From an uncultured Clostridia bacterium (GTDB lineage: Bacteria > Bacillota > Clostridia > Oscillospirales > Acutalibacteraceae): a DNA stretch of 20,271 nt. The notes under the pieces are model-generated. The model worked only from the letters and a program-made list of their open reading frames with translations, was not told where the DNA came from and did no database searches. The stretch lies in contig CANRDH010000011.1 of assembly GCA_947629295.1 (NCBI GenBank), positions 1-20,271 of the forward strand. Reading direction: 5' to 3'. Below, one piece after another: positions 1-7,824 of this stretch. Both the position numbers and the translations under genes were made by a program. Numbering within the stretch: position 1 is the first letter of the stretch; each line of letters opens with the position of its first letter.

Positions 1-6
1 AATAAT

Positions 7-540
7 ATGGCTAAGAAAATTACATTACCGCTTACAGATGAAGCTATCGCAGAGCTTAAAGCAGGCGACAGCGTACTTATAACAGGCTCAATGCTCACGG
101 GCAGAGATGCCGCTCATAAAAGGCTGTTTGAGCTTATTGAACAGGGAAAGCCCTTGCCCGTAGATATCAGCGGAGAAGTGATATATTATGTAGGTCCGGC
201 TCCGGCAAAACCCGGTCATGCTGTCGGACCGGCAGGACCGACTTCAAGCTACAGAATGGATAAATACACTCCCGCTCTGCTTGACAGAGGCTTAAAGGGC
301 ATGATAGGAAAGGGTGCAAGGAGTGAAGAAGTTATCGAGTCCATGAAAAAGAACGGCGTTGTATATTTTGCCGCAATAGGAGGGGCGGCGGCACTTATTT
401 CCCACAGTATAAAAAAAATTGAGACCCTCGCTTATGAGGATCTCGGCACGGAAGCAATATACCGTTTTTATGTCGAGGATTTTCCTGCTATTGTTGCAAT
501 AGATGCAAAGGGCAATAGTATTCTTGCCTGTGGTGGGTGA
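7..540 (+). CDS. Fumarate hydratase (class I, Fe-S) beta subunit / C-terminal domain
   Basis: The 177-residue product matches the C-terminal (beta) half of iron-sulfur fumarases and tartrate dehydratases, which interconvert malate and fumarate in the cytoplasm. Visible family signatures are TGSMLTGRDAAHKR near residue 28, the YYVGPAPA / GPAGPTSSYRMD stretch (residues 60-85), GMIGKGARS (about 98) and AIGGAAALIS (about 123). The beta subunit has no cluster cysteines of its own; in two-subunit members the [4Fe-4S] cluster sits in the alpha subunit. That alpha gene is expected immediately upstream, but only six bases precede this start, so this is inference and the ribosome binding site cannot be judged. 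The length is normal for a separate beta subunit. L-tartrate dehydratase beta is the main alternative and cannot be excluded from this half alone. Confidence 0.88.
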   Translation: MAKKITLPLTDEAIAELKAGDSVLITGSMLTGRDAAHKRLFELIEQGKPLPVDISGEVIYYVGPAPAKPGHAVGPAGPTSSYRMDKYTPALLDRGLKGMIGKGARSEEVIESMKKNGVVYFAAIGGAAALISHSIKKIETLAYEDLGTEAIYRFYVEDFPAIVAIDAKGNSILACGG

Positions 541-785
541 TATAGTTATGGAATTTAGAGATAAATGAATATCTGACAAAGGTTAAATACGTCATTTTGA
601 CTGACTGTTTAACATGGGAAATTTACACGTATATAATAAAATTAAAACCGTACTTTTCTCCAAAAATTAAGGCACAATAAATAATAAACAAAGGGATAAG
701 ACTGCAACTCATTTTTGTCGTGTTTCCATATTTAGGGTATCTTTAACTTTGTCTATTGTTGAACAAGCAAATCACAACATAAAAT
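541..785. other. Gene-poor interval, no feature recognised
   Basis: About 245 AT-rich bases lie between the fumarase stop and the terminator. I see no reading frame with a credible ribosome binding site, no tRNA and no convincing promoter. A TTGACT near 589 and a TATAAT near 635 are too far apart to pair. A loose inverted repeat (GTTAAA near 582 and TTTAAC near 606, with GTCA/TGAC nested inside) is the only structure and is weak. Confidence 0.5.
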
Positions 786-826
786 ATGAGCGGCAGCAAG
801 GTGTTAATCTGCAGCCGCTCATTTTT
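786..826. terminator. Bidirectional intrinsic terminator between convergent fumarase and spoIVA
   Basis: The arms at 786-798 and 810-822 pair over 13 positions with a single A/A mismatch (core ATGAGCGGC / GCCGCTCAT) around an 11-base loop. The + strand continues with five T residues (822-826). On the minus strand the hairpin is followed by ATTTTATG. The spoIVA stop codon is only 8 bases away at 831-833. The hairpin therefore suits both converging transcripts. Confidence 0.85.
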
Positions 827-830
827 ATCT

Positions 831-2309
831 TTATAGGATAATGCAAATAAGACCGTTACAGCCGTCATTGATTATTCTTTCAATTGTTTCCTTTACCTTG
901 TTGCGTGCATCCGAGGGCATACGGTAAAGTTTGTTGTGAAGTCCCTCGTTGACAAGCTCATGCAAAGATTTTCCGAAAAGATTTGATTCCCATATCTTAA
1001 GCGGATCCTCCTCAAATTCTCTGAGAAGATACTCTACAAGCTCCTCAGATTGCTGCTCTGAGCCGACAATAGGTGTTATCTCCGTCTTAATAGTAGTTTT
1101 CATCATGTGTACGCTCGGTGCATTAGCCCTGAGTCTTATGCCGTAACGACCGCCCTGCTTGATGATTTCAGGCTCTTCAAGAGAAAGCTCCTCCATTGAC
1201 GGCATAACTATACCGTAACCCGTTTCATTAACATCATTGTATGCCTGACGTACCTTTTCAAATTCCTTTTTCATCTGAGAAAGCTCCATCATTGCGTCAA
1301 GCAGTCCGCCCTCGTCGTTTATATCAAGACCCGTTTTTTCGCCCAACACCTTATAGAACAACGTCGGGTCAAGCTCAACCCTCATTCTTGCCTTTCCGGA
1401 GCCGAGGTCGACGGCACTGGTTTCCGCCATAAGAACATATTCACATTTCTTTATTTTATCCGCAAAATCCGCTACCTCTCGAATTTTTCCCGCTCCGCCT
1501 GCCGCTGTCTGTATTGTGCTGAATACCGCACTTCTGAGCCAATGCTCCTTTTCAAGTGATGATACCCATTTCGGCATATCAACCTTGATTTCCTTGACAG
1601 GAAATTCAAAAAGTATTCTTGCAAGTATTCTCTTGATTTCCATTTCGTCAAGGTCCATACAGCTTACAGGCTCAACGTGTACGCCGTATTTATCGCTCAG
1701 GCTCTCCGCAAGATTTCTTGTCTGCATGGAAGTAGGATTAGTGCTGTTCAAAAGAACAATAAACGGCTTGTCTATCTCCTTAAGCTCATTTATTACCCTT
1801 TCCTCAGCCTCCTCATATTCATTTCTTTCTATATCGCTTATGGATCCGTCTGTGGTTATTACAAGACCTATGGTAGAATGGTCTGTAATAACCTTTTTTG
1901 TTCCTATTTCCGCCGCCATATTGAAAGGTATTGCATCCTCAAACCACGGAGTCTTTACCATTCTCGGAGCCTCGTCCTCAATATAGCCCAGAGCGCTTGG
2001 CACAATATATCCTACGCAGTCTATCATCCTTACACGGAAGCTTGATACGCCGTCAAGCTTTACTTCAACCGCGTCCTCCGGTATAAATTTAGGCTCGGTC
2101 GTCATAATGGTTCTTCCGGCAGATGATTGAGGCAATTCGTCCGTTGCCCTTTCCTTGCGGCTTTCGTCCTCTATATTGGGTATTACAAGGGTATCCATAA
2201 AACGCTTTATAAAGGTCGATTTACCCGTTCGGACAGGACCGACTATTCCGAGATAGATATCACCGCCTGTTCGCTTTGCAATATCTCTGTAAATATTTCT
2301 TTCTTCCAT
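831..2309 (-). CDS. spoIVA: Stage IV sporulation protein A, spore coat basement-layer ATPase
   Basis: SpoIVA is the mother-cell ATPase that binds the forespore outer membrane and polymerises into the platform on which the coat is built. The product has 492 residues, the same length as the Bacillus subtilis protein. It has a Walker A P-loop, GPVRTGKST, at residues 24-32, and a hydrophobic C-terminal tail ending NGLICIIL, typical of the membrane-targeting end of the family. The start is fixed by a strong GGGGGAGGA site at 2316-2324, which overlaps the stop codon of sipL; only 14 bases separate the genes, so the two are almost surely cotranscribed. Expression is expected under sigma-E from the promoter upstream of sipL (family knowledge plus inference). 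The gene ends at a shared terminator with the convergent fumarase. Confidence 0.97.
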   Translation of the reverse strand: MEERNIYRDIAKRTGGDIYLGIVGPVRTGKSTFIKRFMDTLVIPNIEDESRKERATDELPQSSAGRTIMTTEPKFIPEDAVEVKLDGVSSFRVRMIDCVGYIVPSALGYIEDEAPRMVKTPWFEDAIPFNMAAEIGTKKVITDHSTIGLVITTDGSISDIERNEYEEAEERVINELKEIDKPFIVLLNSTNPTSMQTRNLAESLSDKYGVHVEPVSCMDLDEMEIKRILARILFEFPVKEIKVDMPKWVSSLEKEHWLRSAVFSTIQTAAGGAGKIREVADFADKIKKCEYVLMAETSAVDLGSGKARMRVELDPTLFYKVLGEKTGLDINDEGGLLDAMMELSQMKKEFEKVRQAYNDVNETGYGIVMPSMEELSLEEPEIIKQGGRYGIRLRANAPSVHMMKTTIKTEITPIVGSEQQSEELVEYLLREFEEDPLKIWESNLFGKSLHELVNEGLHNKLYRMPSDARNKVKETIERIINDGCNGLICIIL

Positions 2310-2323
2310 ATGCCGTCCTCCCC

Positions 2324-3862
2324 CTACATCGGTATCAAAACCATTCCGCGTGCCTGTATAACATCATCCGTAATATTATTTTCAAGCTGTATAGCCTCAA
2401 CCGAGGTACAGTAAAGCTGTGCGATGTTCCACAGACTTTCTCCCTCATCGGCATAATACAGCGTCAGAGCCGCAGTACTGTCTTTTTTTCTCATTCTGTC
2501 TTCAAGTGCATTTGCGGAAGTAACGCACCTTCGTGTGCCGCTCTCATACGCTGAGCATCTCATACGCATATCGGCTTTTATTTCTACAGTATTGTCGCCT
2601 GTTATACGGAAACTCATATCCGGAACGGTTACACTTGTATTGGCTGTCACACTTTGAGGACATTCCGTCATATCGGGTGTAATAGAAAAATCCACAGCCT
2701 TTTCCGAGCAGAACGGTATACCGTCCTTATCAAGGGCAAGCATACAACAATTAAGCTTACCTCTGATATTCATGGTATTGTTTTCAACTGCTGTTATGAA
2801 ATTTATACTGTCGCACCAAAGATCTATCACCTTTGTTATTCCGTTGTCGCCGGTATTTATTTCATCCTTGACGGAGCTGCTCATATCCGTATTTCCTATA
2901 AGCCTTTTTATCGGTACATTCTTATATTCAAGCTCAAGCTCGTAGGTCGTCGAATATGTGTCCTCTATAAGCTCAACAGTCATAGGCTCGTATGCAAATA
3001 CAAGTGCAGACAATCTTGCGTCAAGTGTGATAAGTGTACTGTTTGCATCAAATTCCGATTTGAGTGAAACATCGCAGCTCATAACATCTACGGAGATATC
3101 ATTTACGGTACTGTCGGTAATTCCGGGTACATCTATTACCTGACTGAATGGAATATTGAAGGTCATAAAATCCTGTGCGCCTGTTTCAATATCGGTTACA
3201 TACAGAACACGCAGTACAGCCTCTCCCTTGAGCATAAGCTTATCCTCTATCGCACGGCTGTCGTCAAGACTGATACTAAGCTCCGAGCGAAGTATACTTT
3301 CAGGCGAGCCCTTGCCCTGACCTATATCAAGCACCTCGCTGACAGAAAACTGCTGCTGTCCTATTCCGCAAAGATTGCTTACCGTTTCCTCACGCTTTCT
3401 TTGCTGGATGTCCTCTCCCTCTATATCTGTGCAGTACTCCTGATTACCTTTGGAGTAAACCGACGCGATAACTGTAAAAGCACCATGTATATCAAGTCTG
3501 CGGGGACTTACGGCACGACAGTTGAGATATTCGGTTTTAACCCTTACGCTTGCCGCCATATCCGGCGAGGTACTCTTTAGCTCAAAGGAGCATGAAAACG
3601 GACTGCTGTGCTCACAGCAGCGAATAGCCTGCTTTTTGGAATCGAGATAATACAATCTTATTACAGTGACGCCATCAACATCAAGGCGGTTTCCTGTTAT
3701 GCTCTTTGATGTAATGCTCGGACATATACGGCACTTAAGTATTCTTTCTATATCGGGGCAGTAATCCGGAAGACTGAAATCAAGATCAACGGGCTGCTCC
3801 GAGCTTGACTGAAGAATAGTCTCGCAAACGGAGCAGTTCTCCTTTTTGAGCGAATATTCCAT
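2324..3862 (-). CDS. sipL: SipL-like spore coat morphogenetic protein (SPOCS/DUF3794 repeats plus C-terminal LysM)
   Basis: The 512-residue soluble protein has repeated SPOCS (DUF3794) beta-rich modules over roughly residues 10-430 and one LysM module in the last 50 residues, with the hallmark pattern EGESLWNIAQLY...IQLENN...VLIPM. This is the architecture of SipL of Clostridioides difficile, whose LysM domain binds SpoIVA and anchors the coat to the forespore. It takes the role of SpoVID in bacilli. Length and domain order match SipL. Here it lies directly upstream of spoIVA, its expected partner, which strengthens the name. The start has a GGAGAGG site about 8 bases upstream. A probable sigma-E promoter lies in the 84-base gap before sigF, so it is probably transcribed apart from spoIIA. 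A general DUF3794/LysM protein of other function is the alternative. Confidence 0.88.
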   Translation of the reverse strand: MEYSLKKENCSVCETILQSSSEQPVDLDFSLPDYCPDIERILKCRICPSITSKSITGNRLDVDGVTVIRLYYLDSKKQAIRCCEHSSPFSCSFELKSTSPDMAASVRVKTEYLNCRAVSPRRLDIHGAFTVIASVYSKGNQEYCTDIEGEDIQQRKREETVSNLCGIGQQQFSVSEVLDIGQGKGSPESILRSELSISLDDSRAIEDKLMLKGEAVLRVLYVTDIETGAQDFMTFNIPFSQVIDVPGITDSTVNDISVDVMSCDVSLKSEFDANSTLITLDARLSALVFAYEPMTVELIEDTYSTTYELELEYKNVPIKRLIGNTDMSSSVKDEINTGDNGITKVIDLWCDSINFITAVENNTMNIRGKLNCCMLALDKDGIPFCSEKAVDFSITPDMTECPQSVTANTSVTVPDMSFRITGDNTVEIKADMRMRCSAYESGTRRCVTSANALEDRMRKKDSTAALTLYYADEGESLWNIAQLYCTSVEAIQLENNITDDVIQARGMVLIPM

Positions 3863-3896
3863 AGATGATCCTCTCCTACTTTTTAATTTCTATGAA

Positions 3897-3927
3897 TTTA
3901 TATTCCTCAAAAAGGGGTAATATGACC
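3897..3927 (-). promoter_or_regulatory. Candidate sigma-E promoter for sipL-spoIVA
   Basis: On the minus strand the sequence GGTCATATT (3919-3927) matches the sigma-E -35 consensus (KMATATT). Fourteen bases later comes AATATAAA (3897-3904), a partial match to CATACAHT that keeps the ATA core. A second reading of the -10, TATAAATT at 3895-3902, is closer in sequence but leaves a 16-base spacer. The likely transcript start is about 25-30 bases before the sipL ATG. A weak hairpin (ACTG/CAGT followed by six T) at about 3935-3956 may end the sigF message just before it. Confidence 0.5.
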
Positions 3928-3946
3928 GAAAAATAAAAAACACTGT

Positions 3947-4600
3947 TCAGCTCAGTTTTTCTCTGAGATAGATAAGTACCTTTCTCTCCCTCCTTGACAC
4001 CTGAACCTGAGTCATTCCCAACTCCCTTGCAGTCTGAGACTGAGTCTTATGCTTATAAAATCTCAAATCAATAAGCTTTCTGTCGTCCTCGCCAAGCTTG
4101 TCAAGCTCTGTTCTCAGCGACATAAGCTCAGTTATTTTTTCGTCCGGAGCATCCGTGGGTATATCCGTCTGAATATCTCCGTCGTCGTTCGATACCGTCA
4201 AAGATACAAGGGGTGCTGTCGCAGAAATTGCTTCGGTTATCTGCTCTGCGGAGGCTCCGAGTCTTTCGGAAAGCTCGCCTACCGTCGGCTCTCTGCCAAA
4301 CTGTTTTACAAAGCTTTCTGTTTCTCTGTTTATTTTCATTCCCAGCTCCTTAAGGCTTCTGGATACCTTTACAGCGCCGCCGTCACGGAACATTCTTTTG
4401 ATCTCTCCGATTATCACAGGGACAGCATAGGTTGAAAACTTATATCCGAGCGACGGATCAAAATTATCCGCCGCCTTTATCAGACCGATACATCCCGCCT
4501 GATAGAGATCGTCATATTCTATACCGCGTCCGCGGAATCTTCCTGCGCAGGCGTGAACCAGACCGAGGTTTTCGCTGACGGTATTTTCACGTTCAGACAT
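3947..4600 (-). CDS. sigF: RNA polymerase sigma-F factor, forespore-specific (short N-terminus)
   Basis: The 217-residue sigma-70 family protein carries the sigma-F/sigma-G signature: region 2 (IEYDDLYQAGCIGLIKAADNF, then FSTYAVPVIIGEIKRMFRD), the VKVSRSLKELG segment, and region 4 with a GMTQVQVSRRERK helix-turn-helix near the C-terminus. Sigma-F is the first compartment-specific sigma factor, active in the forespore and held by SpoIIAB. Position after spoIIAA-spoIIAB identifies it as F and not G. The start overlaps the spoIIAB stop by 8 bases and has a GAGG site 7 bases upstream. Oddity: the B. subtilis protein has about 35 more residues before the region aligned here. An in-frame TGA at 4610-4612, three codons upstream of the ATG, rules out a longer form, so conserved region 1 is genuinely missing. 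Confidence 0.95.
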   Translation of the reverse strand: MSERENTVSENLGLVHACAGRFRGRGIEYDDLYQAGCIGLIKAADNFDPSLGYKFSTYAVPVIIGEIKRMFRDGGAVKVSRSLKELGMKINRETESFVKQFGREPTVGELSERLGASAEQITEAISATAPLVSLTVSNDDGDIQTDIPTDAPDEKITELMSLRTELDKLGEDDRKLIDLRFYKHKTQSQTARELGMTQVQVSRRERKVLIYLREKLS

Positions 4601-5036
4601 TTCCGAGCCTCAGCCTTAGCTTTTTTGTCAATGTTACGGCAGTTCCCTTTCCGGGCGTTGAACGTACCCTGACATTGTCGGAGAAGCTCTGCATAACAGC
4701 AAAACCCAGTCCTGCTCTTTCCTCTTCGGGAGCTGTTGTATAAAGCGGCTCCATAGCCCTTTCAATATTCTCTATTCCGCATCCCTTGTCCTTTATCTTT
4801 ATAACTGCGATATTATTATCTGTAAGGCGGACATTTATTGTTATTTTGCCTATGGTATCCTTATAGGCATGAACAACGCAGTTTGTAACCGCTTCAGACA
4901 CCGCCGTGCGTATATCGTTCAATTCTCCGACCGTCGGGTCAAGCTGTGCTATAAATGCCGCCACTGCCGAACGTGCGAACGCCTCATTTGACGAACGGCT
5001 TTCAAAGGTTATTGTCATTTCATTTAACACTTTCAC
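4593..5036 (-). CDS. spoIIAB: Anti-sigma-F factor and serine kinase SpoIIAB
   Basis: The 147-residue GHKL-type kinase holds sigma-F inactive and phosphorylates SpoIIAA on serine. Visible ATP-site boxes are the N box (DIRTAVSEAVTNCVVHAY, residues 41-58), the G1 box (DKGCGIENIERAMEPLYTT) and the G2 box (ERAGLGFAVM). The N-terminal block FARSAVAAFIAQLDPTVGEL aligns closely with the Bacillus protein, and the length is normal. The gene overlaps spoIIAA by 17 bases and sigF by 8, so translational coupling of the three is likely. The start at 5036 gives MKVLNEM; a start at the seventh residue (5018) is possible and would barely change the protein. Confidence 0.97.
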   Translation of the reverse strand: MKVLNEMTITFESRSSNEAFARSAVAAFIAQLDPTVGELNDIRTAVSEAVTNCVVHAYKDTIGKITINVRLTDNNIAVIKIKDKGCGIENIERAMEPLYTTAPEEERAGLGFAVMQSFSDNVRVRSTPGKGTAVTLTKKLRLRLGNV

Positions 5037-5355
5037 TCAATTCACCACTTCTTTCTAAAACATTAAGACTGCCAAGTCCTGATAATTCCATTATGCGCCT
5101 GAGGTTTTCGGGAATACTTACGACCCTTACGCTGCCTCCGAAAAGCATCATCATCCTGTATCTCCCCATTATAAGACCTATTCCCGAGCTGTCCATAAAG
5201 CTGACTGCAGCAAAATTCAGAAACAGCCGTGACGGCTTTTTTTCCTGAATAAGCGCATCCGTTACTTCACGGATTTTTCTTGCGGTATGGTGATCGATAT
5301 CACCGGAAAGATATACCGTAAGCTCGTTTCCGTTGAATTTCGTTTTGGGTACCAT
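5020..5355 (-). CDS. spoIIAA: Anti-anti-sigma factor SpoIIAA (STAS domain)
   Basis: The 111-residue single STAS-domain protein releases sigma-F from SpoIIAB when unphosphorylated. The conserved phosphorylation loop reads FMDSSGIG, with the acceptor serine at residue 56. The N-terminal strand GNELTVYLSGDIDHH is typical of the family. The start has an AGAGGAG site 8 bases upstream. It is the first gene of a spoIIAA-spoIIAB-sigF operon with overlapping genes. It lies about 127 bases downstream of a strong terminator, so a promoter should lie in between, but I find no convincing sigma-H (AGGAWWW...GAAT) or Spo0A site there. Confidence 0.95.
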   Translation of the reverse strand: MVPKTKFNGNELTVYLSGDIDHHTARKIREVTDALIQEKKPSRLFLNFAAVSFMDSSGIGLIMGRYRMMMLFGGSVRVVSIPENLRRIMELSGLGSLNVLERSGELSESVK

Positions 5356-5481
5356 AACTGCGCTCCTCTCTTTAAAATATCAAAGTAACCGGAATGTCGC
5401 CTTGTACTGCTATAATAAAATAAATCGTATGTATATTTTGTAAAAACAGGTCATTACTCATAAATAACGCTTATTTTAGGT

Positions 5482-5533
5482 TAATAAAAAGAGACGCCGC
5501 GTCGGAATTCTGTCGCTTCCGAGCAGCATCTCT
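5482..5533 (-). terminator. Intrinsic terminator after cdaR
   Basis: On the minus strand the arms at 5517-5533 and 5490-5507 pair over 17 positions, including two G-U wobbles and one bulged base, around a 9-base loop, and are followed by a T-rich run (TTTTTATTAA). The stem is GC-rich near its loop (TCGGAA/TTCCGA). It separates cdaA-cdaR from spoIIA. A smaller perfect hairpin (GCGTC-AGC-GACGC, 5556-5568) lies just after the cdaR stop but lacks a T tract. Confidence 0.87.
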
Positions 5534-5569
5534 GCATTTTATTAAATTTTACCCTGCGTCAGCGACGCT

Positions 5570-6856
5570 CTATGGACTTGTATTGGAATTCTGCGTTGTA
5601 TCCTCTACGTTGACATCAACCTCATACGTGCCGTATGCCCAACAGAACGGGAACTTACTGTTTATACCTATCCTCAACGAAACACTTCCATATCCGGAGA
5701 AGCTTGCCTTCGTGGACATATCGACCACAGCGGTCACATTTGCCGCTGTCAGTGAACTTAACTGGTTCTTTGGCCCGACAACATTTATCTCAATTGATTT
5801 TGTAGAAACCGTTGTCTTTCGGTTTTCGCTCTCGTTTATTACATTGAATGAATTTAGTTTTATCTTTTTTGTCGTAAGCTGACCTGAATCAAAAGTAATG
5901 TCAACCGAGGTTATCTGATTGAGATTTCTTATTCCGGGCGGCATATCAAGCTCTGCGCTGACCTTATTGCTTATGGGACTTATCTTTGTAATATCTATCT
6001 CCGCAGTACTGATATACGACACATCATCCATGACATCCTTCGGAACTGCAATTTGTATGGTTGACGGCTCTACCTTTATATAGTTGCTGTCATATACAAA
6101 TGAATCCGGCGCATTTATTATATTGGGCACAATACTTACCGTTTTAATGTTGAGTATAGGTACGGTTGCGCTTACGGTTGTTTTATCCATCGTTATATAA
6201 TCAAGAGGAACCTCCTCACCCGCCGAATCACGCAAAACAATCCTTGCGTCTACCGTCTGTGTTTCGGAAATAGGGTCCGTGAAGCTATATTCAGCGTCAG
6301 CCTCAGCTATACTGTTTATTACGCTCTCCGCGCCCTTTACCGTCACCGTCTGCTGAGCAAGCGCGGTTGTTGCGGCATAATTATTTTCGCCGACTGAGCT
6401 GACATCGATCTTATCCGTTATATTTATCTCCTTTTCCGCGTACCTGTCTACATACACATCTATTTCCGAAGGTCTTACCGTTGAATCAAAATTATAATCA
6501 TTCTTAATACTTCCCTTTTTCGGTACAAGATTTACGGAATACGTCCCCGGAGCGGTAATTTTACTTGTATCCGCGGCTGTAATATAAATATCGCTGCTTG
6601 TAATGCCGGCAACAACAAGAGAATTGCCCGATACCCTGACCTCTGCCGTCTGTTCCTCTATTCCGAAAAACTCCAAATCATTTCCAAGCTCCGGCATCGT
6701 CACGGGTATATCCGTTATCATAAGAGATTGTGTTTCCTGAGATGTCAGCGAAACATTAATCCATATGCCAAACGCAAGTATAACGGAAAAAAGCATAACA
6801 AATCTGTCATTGTAAAGGAGCTTGCCTAAATTAAATTTACTTTTTGTTCCTTTCAT
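5570..6856 (-). CDS. cdaR: YbbR-domain protein, CdaA regulator CdaR
   Basis: The 428-residue protein has one N-terminal membrane segment (about residues 15-37, VMLFSVILAFGIWINVSL) and then a long extracytoplasmic region of YbbR repeats of roughly 80 residues each. The repeats are recognisable by recurring motifs such as VTVKGAESVINSIAEADA and INVVGPKNQLSSLTAANV. YbbR/CdaR proteins bind CdaA and modulate its c-di-AMP synthesis; in B. subtilis the pair is usually followed by glmM, which is absent here. The start overlaps the 3' end of cdaA by 20 bases, so the two are translated from one message. The C-terminal tail (VEDTTQNSNTSP) is polar and likely unstructured. Confidence 0.92.
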   Translation of the reverse strand: MKGTKSKFNLGKLLYNDRFVMLFSVILAFGIWINVSLTSQETQSLMITDIPVTMPELGNDLEFFGIEEQTAEVRVSGNSLVVAGITSSDIYITAADTSKITAPGTYSVNLVPKKGSIKNDYNFDSTVRPSEIDVYVDRYAEKEINITDKIDVSSVGENNYAATTALAQQTVTVKGAESVINSIAEADAEYSFTDPISETQTVDARIVLRDSAGEEVPLDYITMDKTTVSATVPILNIKTVSIVPNIINAPDSFVYDSNYIKVEPSTIQIAVPKDVMDDVSYISTAEIDITKISPISNKVSAELDMPPGIRNLNQITSVDITFDSGQLTTKKIKLNSFNVINESENRKTTVSTKSIEINVVGPKNQLSSLTAANVTAVVDMSTKASFSGYGSVSLRIGINSKFPFCWAYGTYEVDVNVEDTTQNSNTSP

Positions 6857-7733
6857 TTTTCTTCCCCTTCATTATGCCGTTAAAAATCGGTATTCTGTCT
6901 GACTTTTCCGTTTCGGCAGGTATAAGCTCCGCCTCAAGCGCGGTACTGAGTGTTTCACGGGTATAATTTCTTGTAAATATACCGTTCTTAGCTATAGAAA
7001 TCGTTCCCGTTTCCTCCGAAACGACAACAACGATTGCGTCACTGTTTTCGCTTATTCCGAGTGCGGCACGGTGTCTCGTTCCGAGATCCGCGCTTATATC
7101 GTTATTTTTTGTAAGCGGGAGTATACACCCCGCAGCGTGTACCTTACCGTCCCGGATTATCATCGCACCGTCATGAAGCGGCGCCTTATTGAAAAAGATA
7201 TTTCCTATCATCTGAACCGACGGCTCCGCGTCTATTATCGTACCTGTATCAATAATCTCCCCGAGCTTAGTCTGTTTTTCAAATACTATAAGCGCTCCCG
7301 TTTTGGATTTCTGGAAATTATTTACCACCTCAACCACGCTGTTTATACATTTACGCACCTGTTTTAGATATCCTTCTTCAATATTTGATGAGGATATACC
7401 GTTCCAATACTTTCCTATTTTACTCCTGCCGATATGCTCAAGCGCGCTTCTCAGCTCAGGTTGAAATACTATAAGCACGGCAAGCACCGAGAACTGGAAA
7501 AAAGATGTAAACAAAGAATTTAGCATTTTCAGATTAAATATACTTGAAAGCGCAAACGCCACAAGCAGAATAACAATACCCTTGACAAGCTGTTCTGCCC
7601 GTGTTTCACGCATAATTTTTATAAGGCTGTATATAATAAACGATACTATAAGTATATCAAGAACGTCTGTCGCCTTGAAAACCATCAGAACGGCAACTAT
7701 CGAATTATAGAGCGAGTTTAATGTTTCCCACAT
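6837..7733 (-). CDS. cdaA: Diadenylate cyclase CdaA (c-di-AMP synthase)
   Basis: CdaA condenses two ATP into cyclic di-AMP, the messenger governing potassium, osmolyte and cell-wall homeostasis. The N-terminal part has three membrane helices (within the first about 90 residues: AVLMVFKATDVLDILIVSFI, LVKGIVILLVAFALSSIF and FQFSVLAVLIVF). The DAC catalytic domain follows, with both hallmark motifs: DGAMIIRDGKVHAAGCILPL and LGTRHRAALGISE. I place the start at ATG 7733, which has GGGGGA about 8 bases upstream. A TTG 33 bases further up (7766) would sit at the predicted transcript start and is unlikely. The protein is then 298 residues, somewhat longer than usual, with a charged lysine-rich tail. 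A sigma-A-type promoter precedes it; the next gene is its regulator cdaR. Confidence 0.95.
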   Translation of the reverse strand: MWETLNSLYNSIVAVLMVFKATDVLDILIVSFIIYSLIKIMRETRAEQLVKGIVILLVAFALSSIFNLKMLNSLFTSFFQFSVLAVLIVFQPELRSALEHIGRSKIGKYWNGISSSNIEEGYLKQVRKCINSVVEVVNNFQKSKTGALIVFEKQTKLGEIIDTGTIIDAEPSVQMIGNIFFNKAPLHDGAMIIRDGKVHAAGCILPLTKNNDISADLGTRHRAALGISENSDAIVVVVSEETGTISIAKNGIFTRNYTRETLSTALEAELIPAETEKSDRIPIFNGIMKGKKNERNKK

Positions 7734-7771
7734 TTTCAATCCCCCGAGAATAAATAAAAAGTCCAACTACT

Positions 7772-7799
7772 ATTTTATCACATCATTTTATTTTGGCAA
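7772..7799 (-). promoter_or_regulatory. Sigma-A-type promoter for cdaA-cdaR
   Basis: On the minus strand, TTGCCA (7794-7799) and TAAAAT (7772-7777) are separated by 16 bases, and each hexamer matches the consensus at five of six positions. The predicted start of transcription is about 30 bases before ATG 7733, which supports that start codon over the upstream TTG. Confidence 0.6.
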
Positions 7800-7824
7800 C
7801 AGTTTTTTAACATTTTTATATATT

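Noticed and set aside
1516..1986. A 156-codon + strand frame inside spoIVA
   Set aside because: It is antisense to spoIVA, with Ser/Leu-rich translation and no initiation signal.
5356..5481. A sigma-H, Spo0A or sigma-E promoter before spoIIAA (CATACGAT near 5425 resembles a sigma-E -10)
   Set aside because: No matching -35 lies at the right distance, no AGGAWWW...GAAT pair and no Spo0A box are visible, and sigma-E control of spoIIA would make no biological sense.
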